Source: Ectobius pallidus (lineage: Eukaryota; Arthropoda; Insecta; Blattodea; Ectobiidae). Taken from it: a stretch of 64,000 bases of DNA. A program made the translations under genes and the position numbers. A model generated the notes under the pieces. The model did no database searches. It was not told the DNA's origin and was given only the letters and a program-made list of their open reading frames with translations. Shown here one piece after another: positions 1 through 12,506 of this stretch; the first letter of the stretch is position 1; each line of letters opens with the position of its first letter. The stretch covers positions 141,695,686 to 141,759,685 of the forward strand of contig CAXKWD010000005.1 of assembly GCA_964059195.1 (NCBI GenBank), given 5' to 3'.

Positions 1-227
1 GGCCAGTTCTTAGTTCACCCACAATATACTTCTGTAATTTAATAGTGCCTGAGGAGCTACACCCCGCAGGGAACCAAATGTTACCCCTTTCAAAATGATA
101 TTCACATACCGTCAATAAGAATTGAGTATATCATACTATAGTATTTTCATTACTTTAAAAATGGTTTCATTATATTTAAATGGAATATAATCCAGATGTG
201 TTCGTCAACCGACAGAGGTAAAGCGTA

Positions 228-420
228 GAAAATAATGAACTTACTGGTGCCATTTCAAGAAGGCCTCCTCTCAAACTAACGTCTATCTACAAAAGAATAT
301 AATATCATCGTTCCCTAATCCGAAAATCTGCATCGACTTCGAAACCGACTAAGAACAGGTGATCTTGTAGTCGCGTGGTTTACCCCAGTGTTGCCGTTGT
401 CAAAGGGTTAACGCCTATAA
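228..420. repeat. Dispersed repeat, copy 1
   Basis: This segment resembles 19490-19690 in the same orientation. Shared blocks include AGAAGGCCTC, ACAAAAGAATATAATA, GTTCCCTAAT and CGAAAATCTGC, then TTGTAGTC and GTTGCC, in the same order with similar spacing. The two copies differ by many substitutions, so the duplication is old. No coding potential is seen and I do not recognise the family. Confidence 0.65.
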
Positions 421-556
421 TAGGTGTCCTGGCTCGAAAAATGGTGCCATATTTCAGCCAAGCCAGGGGTAATATCACAAACCGTCATAGATTGATAACT
501 TAGTGGAGTTACAAGTAAAATTCTTTATTCTAATGGCCAGTTGCAGAAAAGCAAAT

Positions 557-683
557 CAATTTTGATCAGAGATTGATGGGAGTTTGACCAGAGTTAGATC
601 GGCGATCAGTTACAATCGGGTTGCACAAACAACAATCAGTGCTAATCGGCGATCAGATCTCTGGTCAGAATTGATCACCCATA
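557..683. repeat. Imperfect inverted repeat rich in GATC words
   Basis: The left side ATGGG...TGACCAGAG...AGATCGGCG is repeated in reverse complement on the right (CGGCGATCAGATCTCTGGTCA...CCCAT, broken by small gaps). Arms are about 35 bases around a loop of about 35 bases. It may be a small foldback or MITE; no target duplication was identified. Confidence 0.4.
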
Positions 684-942
684 TTTTGCTGGTCAAATAA
701 TGATTCTCCAATCAACTCTGCTGGTATTGTGTTTGTAAACAGAGATAGGCCTATGAAATCTGTTTATATGTGAGGTTAGAGGTCAATGCTTATGCTTAAT
801 TGAATAGAAAAATACGCCTACGGTATATAATATTCCTTTCGCCAAAAGATCGTGTTACGTTTTATGTATTTATCCAAATAGGTAATTAAGAATAGTTAAC
901 CAATCATATTTCTTCAAATGACAGAGGATGGTCTATAATAGG

Positions 943-1140
943 TAGTGCAGTGAATATGGTGCTAGCTTTCTGTGATCAAGGTCGGGGGTACGATCCCGGG
1001 CCAGGACGATGACATTATTTTATGTGAGCATAAAATGTGACAGGCTCGTAGATGTAGAACTCCTGCGGGACAAACTTCCGACCCACCGGCGACGGTCACT
1101 GGCCTAAGTTGCAGTACACCCCGTCGTTAAATAACCATTA
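943..1140 (+). repeat. tRNA-derived SINE, family C
   Basis: A pol III B-box-like motif (GGTACGATCCC) is followed by a body with CTCCTGCGGGACAAACTTCCG and CCGGCGACGGTCACTGGC. The same body is found reversed at 30893-31085, which makes this a dispersed family rather than a unique sequence. The copy is decayed and not a tRNA gene. Confidence 0.65.
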
Positions 1141-1202
1141 ATCCAGCAATCAAATAGGTTAAGATCGCCCGTGCTGATATTTAAATTTCCGAATTTACAT
1201 AT

Positions 1203-1480
1203 TTATGACCAAATCTGAAAAGGGTATTTATAGCGTTCCTTATAAGTTAAGAAAGATGAAAGTTTTGAACGAGAAAGTGAACAGTTTAGATGGTTCAGCA
1301 TCCAATGTAGTTCTGGCCAGAACTGTATGCTTCCGGACCCCGCCCAGACAGGTGTGGGGGGTGACTGTAGCGTGACATTAACTTCGCCCTTTGTGTTCCT
1401 TCTCACCTGAGCGAGGAGAAAGACTGCGTCCCGGAGTGTGGACTTGACTGCCCTGTTCTCTCTCATCACTCGTCCTGATC
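1203..1480 (-). other. GC-richer segment with a minus-strand open frame, unrecognised
   Basis: An 88-codon minus-strand frame covers 1203-1469. Base composition is less AT-rich than the surroundings. The translation shows no motif I recognise and no signal peptide. It is likely a chance frame or part of an unidentified repeat. Confidence 0.15.
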
Positions 1481-1818
1481 ATTATCATATGATATGACCA
1501 CCCCACTTGCCACTGGCAGTTAGCGGAAGCATTTTCTTCGGAATTCAAGGTTTGTGGTTTTTAATCGTTGAGGTCTCTGCTTTCATCAGAAAATGCCAGT
1601 TCTTTCTTCTTTCCTTCCGTTGAAATACTAAATTATAATGTTGGGCAATAGTGGTGTAATTTGTAGAGCTTGTTAATTCAGATTATTTTAGTAAACTGAG
1701 TAAATTAATTAAATTAATTAATTTTATTTAGTTTTGGTTATCAGTAATTACTTACATGAATATTTTTTTAAATTTTTAATTTAATTTTTATTTTTAAAAT
1801 TATTTTTGCGAACATGGG

Positions 1819-1948
1819 TTATCAGCCGAATCGAAGTTTTATAAGGTTCCGAACTTTCGGACTCCAGCTCTGAATCCATCTTCTGGGATCTGATTGAGAA
1901 GACTTACTCAGAGGTGGAGTCCGAAAGTTCGGAACCTTAAAAAACTTG
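1819..1948. repeat. Truncated copy of the foldback family seen at 51997-52421
   Basis: Left arm 1835-1876 and right arm 1909-1948 are reverse complements (core GGTTCCGAACTTTCGGACTC). The left side also carries TCAGCCGAATCGAAG and CCATCTTCTGGGA, matching CAGCCGAGTCGAGG and CCATCTTCTGGGA in the long foldback at 52 kb. This copy lacks the inner half of the element, so it looks like an internally deleted derivative. Confidence 0.75.
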
Positions 1949-1949
1949 C

Positions 1950-4430
1950 ATGATAATATTCTAAGCAACATTTCATGTGCAGTTTTTCATTAAACTCAAT
2001 ACTAAGTGACATGCTTCTGTCTTTAACTTTACTTGCCCCATATAGCCTAAGTATCCTAATCCAGTGGTATACACATTACCGAAATACTTGCACGATAGCA
2101 GACATTCAGAATTCGTGCTGTCGTTATTTTAAGCGCAGCCTTTCTGACATGATGGAGACTGAATCAGGCAAATGGATGGAAAAAAATCTTAAATTCACTT
2201 AATGATGAACGTTTCATCCTAAGCGGATAATTCGTAGGAAGAATCAAAGAACTACATACGCAACTCTATTTGATAGATGCAATCCTTGTTTTCGAGAACA
2301 AAAAGAAAAGTTTACCTATAAAATATGATATCTAATTACTAGCCAGGTGTCCTTGGCAAACTAGTGATAAACTGAAATATGAATAGAGAACTGGCCATAT
2401 TTAATGGCTATTTTCCAGGTGGCTGAGTTTCCCTAGTTCCCTCGTTATTTTGCTCATTAGGTCGGGGTAAATTATACTCCGAACCATCAAGCATACACTC
2501 CGCTGATCAAGTCGGAATGACTGCCTGTCAGAACTGTTAAACAGAATTTATAGCTATCCAGAAACATCAGATTTCCCCATGATAACATTGCATTATTTTC
2601 CTTATGAGGATAGATTCACAAAGAGGGAATGCAATATTGTAAACCATTTTTACTTCCTCTCTAGCTTAGTTTTCTCCCGAATTACACGTTTTTACACGCG
2701 AAAAAAGAATGTATAAAGATGATTCTCTGGATATGTGAACATTAGTAGCTCGAAAGGGTGGTATAAATGACATATTTTGACCACAAAACTGAATCAACTT
2801 CCGACTTCGAAGCTACTCAGCCCAGGGAGGCTGTGAAATCTTCTCTCTTTTTAAATTGTTTCTTATTCTGTAAGCATGTGTATGCTAGAAAATCGTAAGA
2901 TCCAGTTTAGGATAGAATGTCACATGAGTGCCTCACATGAGATCATTAACATCACTTCCGGGATAATACGTGCAGACACGTGAAAGCTTTTATGCAGATA
3001 TAATATTAATAAAATACGTACCTAGAGAATAAACTTCATTCCCACTAACTTGCAACACAAGCAGGTAACAAATGCAATAAAAATTTCCAGATTGAAACTT
3101 CAGCTATGGCTATTTTGTATGAGGTCGTTAAGAAGTTTTTTTATTTAACCTTTCCGCTGCTACTGAAGTGTAACTTAAGTACGTCGCTTCAAAAAAATGT
3201 TTAAAAGCAGAGCTATAAAATTAGTAGAGTAATGATTTATGTAAAATGTGGGAATTTTTATCCATATGTTATAATAATAATAATAATAATAACAGTAGTA
3301 GTAGTAATAATAATTTTTATTTTGGATGTGTATCCTTTGGGGATGCGATGTGGTAACGATCTTCTCTTCATTTTACAACCAATTTACATTAAGAGAATGT
3401 CATACATAATTTATTACACAAAGAGGCTAACTTTTATTTGGGCAGAGGAAGTTATGTGAGATTCATGTAAGATTTTTTAATTTTTAATTGTCTACACTCA
3501 TTCTTACACTGCAGATCTGAACGAAATGCATTAAATGTATTTTCTGCTATATTCTGATGTTAATTTGCGCTGTGTGTTGAAATATCTTAAAAACAATCTT
3601 TCCTTGCTTCTTCTGTATTGTTTTTAATGTCTTCTTAACTAAGTATGAGGAGTATAGGCCTAAGGATTGTATCTAGCCTAATAGTATTGTTTAATAATAA
3701 TAACTATTGATGAACTTTCTTAGTGACAGTCGGTACTATTGTTGGTAATTTTAATTACCTTTTTGGAGTACCGTACTTTTAACTGCATGTTGCAGCCATC
3801 TTCAGCAGTTGACTCCTACGTTGCCAACGTTGCTGTAGTAGTGAATTTACTAAGAAGGTTTGCCAACAGTTGATATTAATATACAGGTACATCACAAGAA
3901 AATGGACAAAATTCAAAATTATTATTATTATTAATATTATTATGATTATTTTCCTCATTTTATTCTTCTTGCTTTCTCTTTAACTTATATTCCTACATGA
4001 ACTGACCTTCTAAAGGTGCATCTTTTAAAGCCCCGAAGTCCAAAAAGTGTTGGTTGTATGCTATGAAAATCGTGGTGTGAAGTTCTACTGTCATTTTGAA
4101 TACTGTTTTTGAAACCGATTTTTTGTTTTTTGTTTTTTTTTTATTTTTGAAACGACTAAATTTTATGAACAAAAATTGCGATGATATTAAGAGTTTTGGG
4201 TTACAGATAATTTTGTTTTAATTGCAAATGCCTTAAGCCCGTCGGTGTAAATTAATGAAAGAAATTCCAGCCTCCTAGGTGGAATAATCTGCTAGCTATG
4301 TTAATAGTAGAAGTTCGGTATATTTTGCAAGTAAGTGCTGTCCAGCTTGCATGCTTGTATCCAAATCATGTCAGCGCTAGGTATGTAACAGCCTTAATAG
4401 AATGTGTATGTCCGTTTACCGTAAAAGGCA
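1950..4430. other. AT-rich DNA, no gene seen
   Basis: Only short chance frames occur. It holds a TAA/TAG trinucleotide run at about 3270-3315 and another ATT run near 3920-3945. Near 4440-4515 is a weak tRNA-like SINE remnant (AGCGTGGGTTGAATC). Confidence 0.5.
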
Positions 4431-4732
4431 TGTCCGTTGTTTAGCTGGTAATGATGCTCTCCGCAGAGCAAGCGCCGAGCCAGGCTGGGAGTTGCCTGCC
4501 AGAAGGAGCGTGGGTTGAATCTTGCTAATTGGGAACAGGTTCTCAGCATCGTGGCATATGTATGAATCCATCCCTAGGATATCTGCTGCTCATCTCTACT
4601 TTTTATTCCCTAGCAGCAAGGACAGTAGTTGGCAACAAGTACATAATATCATTTTCCAAGGTCCTACTGGTTTTATTACTGAACTGAAGAACGACCATTT
4701 AAATTCTTATTACTAGCCGCTCTTATAACTAA

Positions 4733-6112
4733 TGCCGCATTCACATAGAAAATTAACCGTAAACGTAACGTAAACTTAAAAGTTCTCGACCCTGTTTTTC
4801 AATGGTACCATTCACAATGCAACACGCAAACTTTAAAAATAACGTAAAATTAAACGTTAACTTAGAACCTTGCAAATTCCAAGCTTTCGCGTTAATTTTA
4901 TGCGAAAAATAACGATACAACCAATCAGAGCTCTCAACGTCCCAGAACAGGAGACGGAAGTGGAAGTAGCCAAGAATGAGAAACTCGTAACGTTGTATCC
5001 TACCTTTATCTGTATGTTAAAAGCCATTCATTATACAAAGTTGCGGTATTGAAGGAAAATGTTAGGAAATATTAGTTTTCCAAGAAATGAACTACAGTTA
5101 ATTTGCATATGTCTGCATAGACTTGTATGACTTCAATTTTTAAAGCCCTACACGTGTTTAATAGAAACATGAAAGTATTTTCGTCTATGGCAGCCATTTT
5201 ATCAGCTGTTCACGTTCTCATTTGTCATTGGTTATTACTAGACTTCGGATTTTAGGTAAAAACTTATTTTAATCCTTAAGTGATATACGGACGAAAACTT
5301 GTATATGCATGCTTCATAAGTGACTATACCTAATACTGATACTTTTATAGGACCTAAAACAGCCTATTTTTACGTTAGAGCCTAATATTGCCTTTTTGCT
5401 TGTTTTTCCTCTAAAGTTCAAAATAAGTTATTTTTTGTTATAAATTCTAGCATTTATTTTCAGTTCGTACTAAATTTTTAGCTCGGAATGTGCAGTATAT
5501 GACACACTTGTGACGAGGTTAAATAGTAAGAAATGTTTCGTCTTCAGTAGAAAAATTCCTTGCAATTCCCAAGAAAATGTAGTGTTTTTCTCCCGACTTC
5601 CACATAATAATAATAAATAAATAAATATATAAATAAATAAATTTAAAAAACTTAGTTCTCTGAATCACTGAGGGATATAACGGGTTGAATATGCTAGCGT
5701 GCGTAGCTTCTGGGCGCAGGGATTAGGTTTTCACTGTTATGGTAGTAATACAGGCCCTAGTAATAGGTCTAGCCTATATAATTCTGTGTACCATAGGCCT
5801 ATATCTGTGTTTTATCATGTCTATTGATTAATGGTGACTTCAATAAATATAAAATTCTGCATTGCAATTAAGATATTTCAGAAAATTGGCAACTTAACGA
5901 TTTTAGAAGAGACTATTTTACGATTTTTAGAACCTATTTTCCAGTTTTTAGAGCCTATTTTAGGTACCTAAAACAGCATTTTTAGCGACCTAAAAGTTCG
6001 AAGTCTAGTTATTACCAACGTTAAGTTTTCGTCTTGAATGCTCAATGTCTTGCTAAAGTTTGCGTTGCGTTTTATGTTCTTATGTTTACGGTTATTTTTC
6101 TATGTGAATGCA
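4733..6112. mobile_element. Inverted-repeat DNA transposon, interrupted by a second element
   Basis: The left end reads GCATTCACATAGAAAA then TAACCGTAAAC; the right end carries the reverse complement GTTTACGGTTA then TTTTTCTATGTGAATGC. Subterminal pieces also pair, for example CACGCAAACTTTA with TAAAGTTTGCGTTG. Without the inner element it would be about 600 bases, so a foldback-like nonautonomous transposon. The target duplication is not clear and no transposase is encoded. Confidence 0.7.
5238..6008. mobile_element. Nested nonautonomous DNA transposon with TTATTA target duplication
   Basis: Termini are CTAGACTTCGGATTTTAGGT on the left and, on the right, the reverse complement of CTAGACTTCGAACTTTTAGG. 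TTATTA is duplicated directly outside both ends (5232-5237 and 6009-6014). Subterminal sequence repeats ACCTAAAACAGC and GAGCCTA words several times. At 771 bases it encodes nothing recognisable. It sits inside the element 4733-6112, so it inserted later. Superfamily is not assignable from the ends alone. Confidence 0.75.
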
Positions 6113-6510
6113 GAATAAGTGTCTTCCCCCGTCCAAGTTATAACAGAGGATTTTAATCATTTTAAAGACATCGCCATTACTCTGTGATAGGCTTACGTAT
6201 GCAGTTGGACATAACAGGCTTAGGGCAAGTTCATTTTATCACATTGTCATGGTGAGCTTTTTGACGAGTGATGATGGGAGGGTGGTTAGGCGGTCCTCTA
6301 AATGAGATGATGATCCATTTTTTTAGGTTAACAACTTCTGTGGCTTACTAGCTGGGACCTAATTTTTAGCACAGAATGTGAAACACGATAGGTGGGGAAT
6401 GGATTTTGTTAATCTGAAAATGTGTAACAAAACCGACCGCAATTTGAAGCAACATGGAAATCAGACTCTTCTACTAGTCTGTAACTCATCTGTTACACCC
6501 AGGCCGATAT

Positions 6511-6535
6511 GTTTTGCTCTATATATATATAGCAA

Positions 6536-6570
<35 letters not shown>
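6511..6570. repeat. (AT)n microsatellite with a flanking hairpin
   Basis: GTTTTGCT and AGCAAAAC bracket a short AT run (6511-6538), followed by about 15 further AT units. The structure can cruciform; no gene is involved. Confidence 0.85.
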
Positions 6571-6799
6571 TTTATGCGGAAATGCGATTACTTTAAATCA
6601 AACAAATTATAATCGGCAGAGATTTCATTCCCAGGCTAAATATCTCTTGCATAATATAATGGCTGTCCTACGGTCTAACTTACATGGAAATCCATCCGCG
6701 TCAATGAAAATTGATTGAACGAATTACAGCTCTAGAGCGGAGGCAGACAAATAAATGAATGGTGATTTACTGACTAGTTCATCCGCCCTTCCCAAACAA

Positions 6800-7020
6800 T
6801 TTTAGATTATCATTCATGAGTAGCCAGCATGTGAACAGCAGGGAACCAAACCTGGGCCGGCTGATTAGATATGAAGAATGGAGGCACGCGTCTGGCCCAG
6901 CCCACATCCCTGCTCTTCAGGGGCGTACAACCGAACTTAAGATATATTTAACAAGAAATTCTTTTCCTATCCGTTTCTCCCCTGCCTGGAACACATTCCC
7001 GGCCATAGCCAGTTAGCTGT
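6800..7020. other. GC-richer island, unrecognised
   Basis: A 66-codon plus-strand frame (6816-7016) crosses this island. The translated sequence has no motif I know. The composition differs sharply from the AT-rich flanks, which suggests part of a transposable element, but nothing supports a specific family. Confidence 0.2.
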
Positions 7021-8690
7021 TTTTAATGTGCAATATCCATATCTAATTATCTAATGATTTATTTTTGGGTCTTTCGGGGCAGGTGAGATATATAAAGATT
7101 TTAAAATATTTTTCTTGAGCATTGTGCAACAAGTTTTGAATTAAAATCCTTTCTTTAGGTAGCCAGACGTCTTGTGAACGGTACCTGTTGATTAACTTAT
7201 TTCTGATGAGGCAGAGGAGGAAATTATAGACCTCTGTCCGAAAGAGTGTCCTCGAATCGCGGAACAGGCCTTTTTTAAAAAAAGAACTTATATCTTATAC
7301 TTGAGAGTGTGTGTGAGAAAGGCACAAAGGTTTTTAGTTCAATGTGTACGTAGTTCAGTATGTTTGTAGAAAATAATAATACTCGTTCTAAGCACTTTAA
7401 ACGTACGCATTCCCTTTTATTATTTCAAGAGCATTATGGAATTCTGTGTTCCCTTAGCTTCTCAATAAATGGCAAGAGATACCTGGACAGTTCTTTAAAG
7501 AACTTGGTCACTTCTGAAGTGTAATATATTATAATTTTACACAAAAAATTATAATACAGTGAAGGTAACAAATATTTTAAAAATTATATAAAAGTAATTT
7601 TTTATAAGAAAGAAATGGATGGAAAAATAGAGGAGACTACATAAGAAGTTACTAGATTCATAGTAACTTTCAATAAATTTGTGTAATATTATGTTGATGT
7701 TGGATGTTGTTTCTGTAGCTATTTTTTTCTCACACAAGTGAATTTTGTAGTCTGAAGGACACCTCAGATAAGCAGGAATGTAACCGAGAGTATTTTTAAG
7801 TAATATTTTGAATGAGAATAAACCATAGGCTACTATACCATACTATATATCATTGTTTGTAGTCGTGTAACGCTTGACCTACAATTTAAAGGAATTTTGG
7901 GATACGTCCGACATTAGCCAGAACTAACTGATATTGTGTTAAAGAATTGAGGATCGCTGACATATTGTACAATGTTATTACGTAAGTTTCGTCCGCTATG
8001 GTCTATAGGCCTACTTGTGTAACGTATTCCAAACGCGTACATTCGCTTTCATTCACAAAATGCCAGACCTCTGCCAAAGGTCGGTCAAGATTAGCTTTCG
8101 CTTACACTTCGATTGTTCTATTCAGCATTGGCATCTTCTTCCTTTTAACAGCATTTGAATTCAAATAAGCACTGTCTGTGTATCTCACGGGATATCGCAT
8201 CATATATTACCAACGTATGGTAATATAATTACCTAATATATTGCCATAAAATAGGCACCAATTTGGGCATTACTTCGGTGCCGGGTAAGAGATTTGGTCC
8301 AATATCAATAGGCTTCTTCCCATGGACGTTATAAATGCGTATAACAAGTTAAATGAAAATCCAATAAAGCATATTTGAGTTATCCAGACAGACAGACATT
8401 TTCCCGTCCACTACACAATCTCATAAAGTACCATTCTGGCACTTAATAAAGTGAAAACAAAATTAAATAAACCGCAGTTTTCTTTCACTAAATTTAAATA
8501 CAACTGTGTTGAGAATACAGTACGATTTAGTTAGCGTTTTAATTTCAGAATTTCAAGATTAATTTCTTTTAATTCACATTTGATAGGAGCTCCGGCTGTA
8601 AATAAATAAATAAACTTTAATCAGTAGCTACAATTGTTTCTTGAAGACCCAAGCAATATGTTTATTCTTTTATATATTGTACACAAGTTA
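7020..8690. other. AT-rich DNA, no gene seen
   Basis: No open frame with recognisable content, no RNA gene and no clear repeat boundary were found in this stretch. Confidence 0.5.
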
Positions 8691-8697
8691 TAACCAA

Positions 8698-9056
8698 CCG
8701 AGCGAGGTGGCCGAGATGGTAACGTCTTGAACTAACATTCGGGAGGTCCTTGGTTCAAATGCCGAGGCCGGCCAATTTGACATGGGTTTTTTCATGGTTT
8801 CCCTAGTCGTAAAGGCAAATACCTAACTGGATATTTACATACCATGAATCATCCTCACCATTTCATCCTGTATCTTATTCATTTAAATTAATATCAATTG
8901 AAATTTACTCCATTAAATACACCGACAATAGAAACAATGACAAGCAATAGTTCCATGGCCTACCCTACTGTACAAACACAGATCCCGAACTCCTGATATA
9001 GCCTCGAAACTAAAAGGTGTTGTATAAACACAGCTGAAATAAAAATTATAAAAAAC
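8698..9056 (+). repeat. tRNA-derived SINE, family A, near full length
   Basis: The head has a pol III A box (GGCCGAGATGGTAACG) and a B-box-like GGTTCAAATGC. The core GGCCGGCCAATTTGACATGG and TTTTTTCATGGTTTCCC follow, and the tail GATCCCGAACTCCTGATAT leads to an A-rich end. Copies occur at 17171-17372 and 61590-61803. This is the longest copy here and defines head, body and tail of the family. Confidence 0.85.
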
Positions 9057-9234
9057 TTATAATCTCCAGAACCAGATCACTGAATTCACTATTTGTTACT
9101 TGAAAATTCTACGTTAGAATCGACATGTATACTTCGCAACTAACGCAAATTCTCCGTGAGCTAGGTTCAAATAAAAAAAAAATAAAATAAAAAAAAATTT
9201 AAAATAAAAAAATAGAAAGATAAGCATATTGCAT

Positions 9235-9267
9235 CGCCCCGGGCGAAGCCGGGTAACGCAGCTTGTT
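9235..9267. repeat. GC hairpin before ACGCAGCTTG, possible Helitron-like end
   Basis: CCCGGGCGAAGCCGGGT forms a short hairpin in otherwise very AT-rich DNA and is followed by AACGCAGCTTG. Helitrons end in a hairpin followed by CTRR, and this has CTTG, so the match is imperfect. No 5' end was found. Confidence 0.3.
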
Positions 9268-9308
9268 TTATATCAAGGAACACTCCATTGATCTTATATA
9301 TCTGCTTT

Positions 9309-9358
9309 TATACATTTTTTAAGGTGACGAATTTATACGTCAATGGTAGTGAAAAGGT
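9309..9358 (+). repeat. Short dispersed motif, copy 1
   Basis: The words GACGAATTTATAC and GTAGTGAAAAGGTT recur in order at 26079-26128 (same strand) and 16062-16111 (reverse). It is likely the end of an unidentified interspersed element. Confidence 0.6.
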
Positions 9359-9420
9359 TAAATGTCTGCCCAGTAGTTACATATGAAATGAACTTGTACA
9401 CCCTTGGCAATATAACGAAC

Positions 9421-9680
9421 ATCCACTTGAAGCATATGAGTGAGACAAGCAACAAATAGCTCACTATCTCAGATCCTCGTGGTGCTCTCAGACCGCTGCG
9501 AAGAACCTGGACCAGGCATACCGGCCTCACGCAGTTCCCACTTCACGTATCTCATAGAGACAAGCAATAAATAGCTCATATCTTGTGGGGAGCCTCGGAA
9601 AATGCTGCGAGGTGACCCTGGTGAATGATTGCGGATGTCCTCCAAATTTGCAATTCGTCCTTGCCCAAGAACGTACCTTC
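9421..9680. repeat. Diverged tandem duplication, unit about 120 bases
   Basis: GAGACAAGCAACAAATAGCTCA with its downstream GCTGCGA and CCTGG words (about 9450-9510) recurs as GAGACAAGCAATAAATAGCTCA with matching downstream words (about 9556-9625). Two minus-strand frames (9333-9530, 9469-9717) repeat a YLLLVS peptide because of this. Function is unknown. Confidence 0.55.
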
Positions 9681-9719
9681 TCCAAGCAGTATTAGTTACT
9701 TGTGCTCGAAGGAACATTG

Positions 9720-12490
9720 TAATTGCCTGTCATATATTTCTCGTCTACAGCTCACAATGCCTGTTTTTCTGTAGGAAAGAACTTTTTTAAATTAGTTGGC
9801 ATTACGATTTTTAAAAGCTGTAGCTCCCTTAGGAGTTTAAGACAAAAATACTAAAATTACCTATCGTCAACTCGCTGTATAAGCATAGTAGGGCCTAGGT
9901 TTATTTTATTCCCTTATGGTAAATTTTATTCAGCTTAGCCCAATAACTTTTTTTTTTAATTGGTTAATGAAATGGTACTTCCTTTGTAGCCTTTTAATAT
10001 GGATTTGAGCTAGAATACCGGTATTTGATTAATAATAATAATAATAATGTATTAAGTCAGAGGTCAGTAGAATAAAGAACTGAAACAGACATCTTCAAAA
10101 TAAAACATATTTACAAAGGAAAATTCATTTCACACTCCATACATTCATTGACATCTGGTAGCTTTATGTATGGCCCGTCTAAATTTTGGGTATATAGAAG
10201 AACAAATTAGCAAAGTTAGTTTGTTAAAAAAGATTAATTCCATTGATGAGACATGTACTTGAACCTGAAGTAAGTCTGCATTGGGTAGATTAAGAATTAT
10301 TTTAAAAAAATAATATAGCGTTTATTTCTAATTGTACACTATAATTTTTTATTGTAGAAACAATGGTATACAGATTTCTGTATTATTTTTATTCAGACCT
10401 GTTCTTTCTATCACAATCCAAAAACTACATAGGGGCTACAAGTTGTCATACAAACAAGTATAAGAAAGAAAAATGATAGCAGGACTAGAATCAAAACAAA
10501 ATTCACCATAAACCATATTACAGTAGTATTTTCACATCATTGTAAGTATTCCTTTGGGTCATAACAGCAGAGAAGGTGAAGAGAATGAAGTTGTGGGTGG
10601 TCAAGTTCTTGAGGGTAGGAAGGTTCAGCCGAGGAAGGGTCTCCGCCTTACACAAACCTAGACCACACATAGGCCTATAAACAAAAGCCCCTGTCCGAGA
10701 CGAGACTCGAAACCGCAGTCAAGACGTATTATCTAAACAGATACTGCTGGAACTGAGACTAGATTGCCAAAGGCTTATTACATAAATTTACAAAATAGAG
10801 TTCATAACAATAACTAATACAGTGCTAGCATGCCACAAGTCTTCAACTGAGAAATTTCTTGCAGAGTTGAAGACATTGTTGTTAGAGCGTTTGCAGTCAA
10901 GTCGTAGGAATTTCACACTTCTGGTTGTTGACTCAACGTCATTTGGGGCCGGAGGCGATATAAGTTACTGTAAATCCAACAGAAGTTTGGTTTGAACAAA
11001 ACAGACAAGGAAGAAAAAAAAGAAGGTAGAAGGAATAAGGAAAGGGAAGAGAGATGGGGCGTCTAGCTAGAAGGATTAAAGAAAGAAAACAAGTTTAACT
11101 TTCTCTGCTTGTACTATAGCTAGCGGAAGAATTATGTTCGATCCTGAAATTTGGTTTCTGCTATTCGACTCTAATAATATGCTACGTTCACACTGAAAGA
11201 TTTGTTGCAGGCAAAGTCTCAGATACAATACATTTGCCCAGATACTTGTATCTGGATACTTATCCCAGGTACATGTCTCTGGTTATCCACTGTGAATGTT
11301 GAGAGTAGGGCACAAGTATGATTTTTGAGCTTCAGATGCAATTCTTTTTCTATAAGCAGTGCAACAATAATCAAATAACGTCAAGCGAAATATTCGTTTA
11401 ATTTCAACCATTATTTTCATCACAATCTAACAGCTGCTGTCATATTTGCATGTTTTACGTTAAATTTAATGCAGCCTTTTTAGACATATTTGTTAGGGTT
11501 GTTTTGTTTGTATTTTGTCTCTGAAGAGCAGTTTTTTGGGTTTAATTTTTAGTGCATTTTATTAAGTTTTGTGAAGAAATACGCAGCAATAAAATAATAG
11601 CCTATCATCACCATTCATTTTTGCATTAAAGTCCATTTTTGCACACGTTTTGATAGTTTTTTTATATTCTATTTTAAATCTAGACTTCAACATTTCAATT
11701 TCAACTTCCACGTTCCACTCCTATGTAAAGTGACCAAGTCCAGCCACCCTTTCAATATGGTTTCTTCCGGCTAAAAAGTGCTTAAGTACAGTATTTGTAT
11801 GCTGCAATTCAAATTAATACTGGAAGTTAATGACACAAAGGGCAACCCATAATATTGACGAATACTTTTAAAGGTAAAAATTTTATATACAACATTTAGA
11901 CAAAATCATAAAAAATAAAATAATGAATACTGTAATATACAGTGTTCAATGTTGGCACTGTATTTCAATTCAATAATGTAATTAATTATTAATTAAAATG
12001 ATCTCTCTAAATAATAACAAAGAATTCAAACCCTCTTTTTCCACTAAGTAAATTTAATTTAATTTAATATATATATATAATATAGTACAACCCCAAAGAG
12101 CAAAGCTCATTGGAGGGGTGACATAAATACATTGGTTCTAAAACATACTACAATTATTTACAATTATAAAACATACTACAATTATGTTATGGCTAATATA
12201 ACATAATAATAATGTTATTTAGAATATAACATTTATTTTTATGTAATTTTAAATAATTTTGAGGGCATTTTTAGGATTTTAGGTCATAATTTTCTTGTTT
12301 ATAGGGCATTTTTGGTAAGTTATACTTCATCAACATCCTAGTCCATTACTATTTGGCGGATTTTAGAATGATTTATGTTGGCTTGATCTTTCTACATATT
12401 AATATCTGGCATGTTGTCTTCGATTGTTAGATCCATAGCCTAAATCTCCTTTTTGCCAAAAATAGAAAATCTATATCCAGCTTGTTTCTT
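9720..12490. other. AT-rich DNA with decayed repeats, no gene seen
   Basis: Near 10655-10760 there is a minus-strand tRNA-like SINE remnant (reverse of GTTTCGAGTCTCGTC). At about 11185-11310 weak terminal repeats (ACGTTCACACTG and CACTGTGAATGT) may mark a small MITE. An ATA run lies at 10029-10048. No coding sequence is recognised. Confidence 0.45.
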
Positions 12491-12506
12491 GCTATGTATA
12501 CCTGCC

